Shown here: in pieces, positions 5,128 to 5,133 of the stretch | Layout: every line of letters begins with the position of its first letter | How positions within the stretch are numbered: the stretch's first letter is position 1 | Source of the DNA: Rhodoferax sp. | GTDB lineage: Bacteria > Pseudomonadota > Gammaproteobacteria > Burkholderiales > Burkholderiaceae_C | Direction of reading: 5' to 3' | Length of the DNA: 5,133 bases | Assembly (NCBI GenBank): GCA_017880985.1 | Contig: JADGRK010000200.1 | Coordinates: forward strand, 1 to 5,133 | Translations under genes and position numbers: made by a program | The notes under the pieces: model-generated | Told to the model about the DNA's origin: nothing | Database searches by the model: none | Seen by the model: only the letters and a program-made list of their open reading frames with translations

Positions 5128-5133
5128 TCACCA

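Overview
The window is moderately GC-rich, proteobacterial-type DNA. Starts are ATG or GTG, there are clear Shine-Dalgarno stretches, and genes are packed with 2-4 base junctions. The gene set points to the accessory genome (prophage, plasmid or integrative element) of a Gram-negative bacterium. A betaproteobacterium of the Burkholderiales type is my best guess from codon use and gene flavour, but nothing here proves it. No integrase, transposase, tRNA, rRNA or CRISPR array is visible.

Layout. At the extreme left, a leftward gene may begin at position 49 and run out of the window; its first 16 residues are hydrophobic. A non-coding stretch of about 300 bases follows, with two small inverted repeats and an AT-rich block. 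Next comes a leftward group, in transcription order: a von Willebrand factor A (VWA) protein (2695-1721), a divergent S-adenosylmethionine synthetase (1718-621) and a 71-residue unknown protein (567-352). Head-to-head with it is a rightward group: a PcfJ-like protein (2738-3442), a zinc-dependent deacetylase of the histone deacetylase/acetylpolyamine amidohydrolase superfamily (3538-4455), an 86-residue phage-type 'FTPGPW' protein (4452-4712) and a 77-residue helix-turn-helix protein (4709-4942). The last 190 bases are non-coding. They carry a strongly symmetrical 32-base dyad and end in a ribosome binding site for a gene that should start just past the edge.

How the parts may work together. 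Tight coupling suggests co-expression of VWA with the MetK-like enzyme, and of the deacetylase with the two small proteins; the last of these could be the local regulator. The MetK-like enzyme keeps its ATP/phosphate-handling lysines. By eye it has lost residues that contact methionine in the E. coli enzyme, so it may be specialised or altered in substrate. The deacetylase keeps every catalytic and zinc residue. A SAM-forming enzyme beside an acyl-amide deacetylase, a MIDAS-type VWA scaffold and a PcfJ-like protein is not a pathway I recognise. A polyamine link (SAM as aminopropyl precursor, acetylpolyamine as deacetylase substrate) or a modification/de-modification system are both possible but remain inference.
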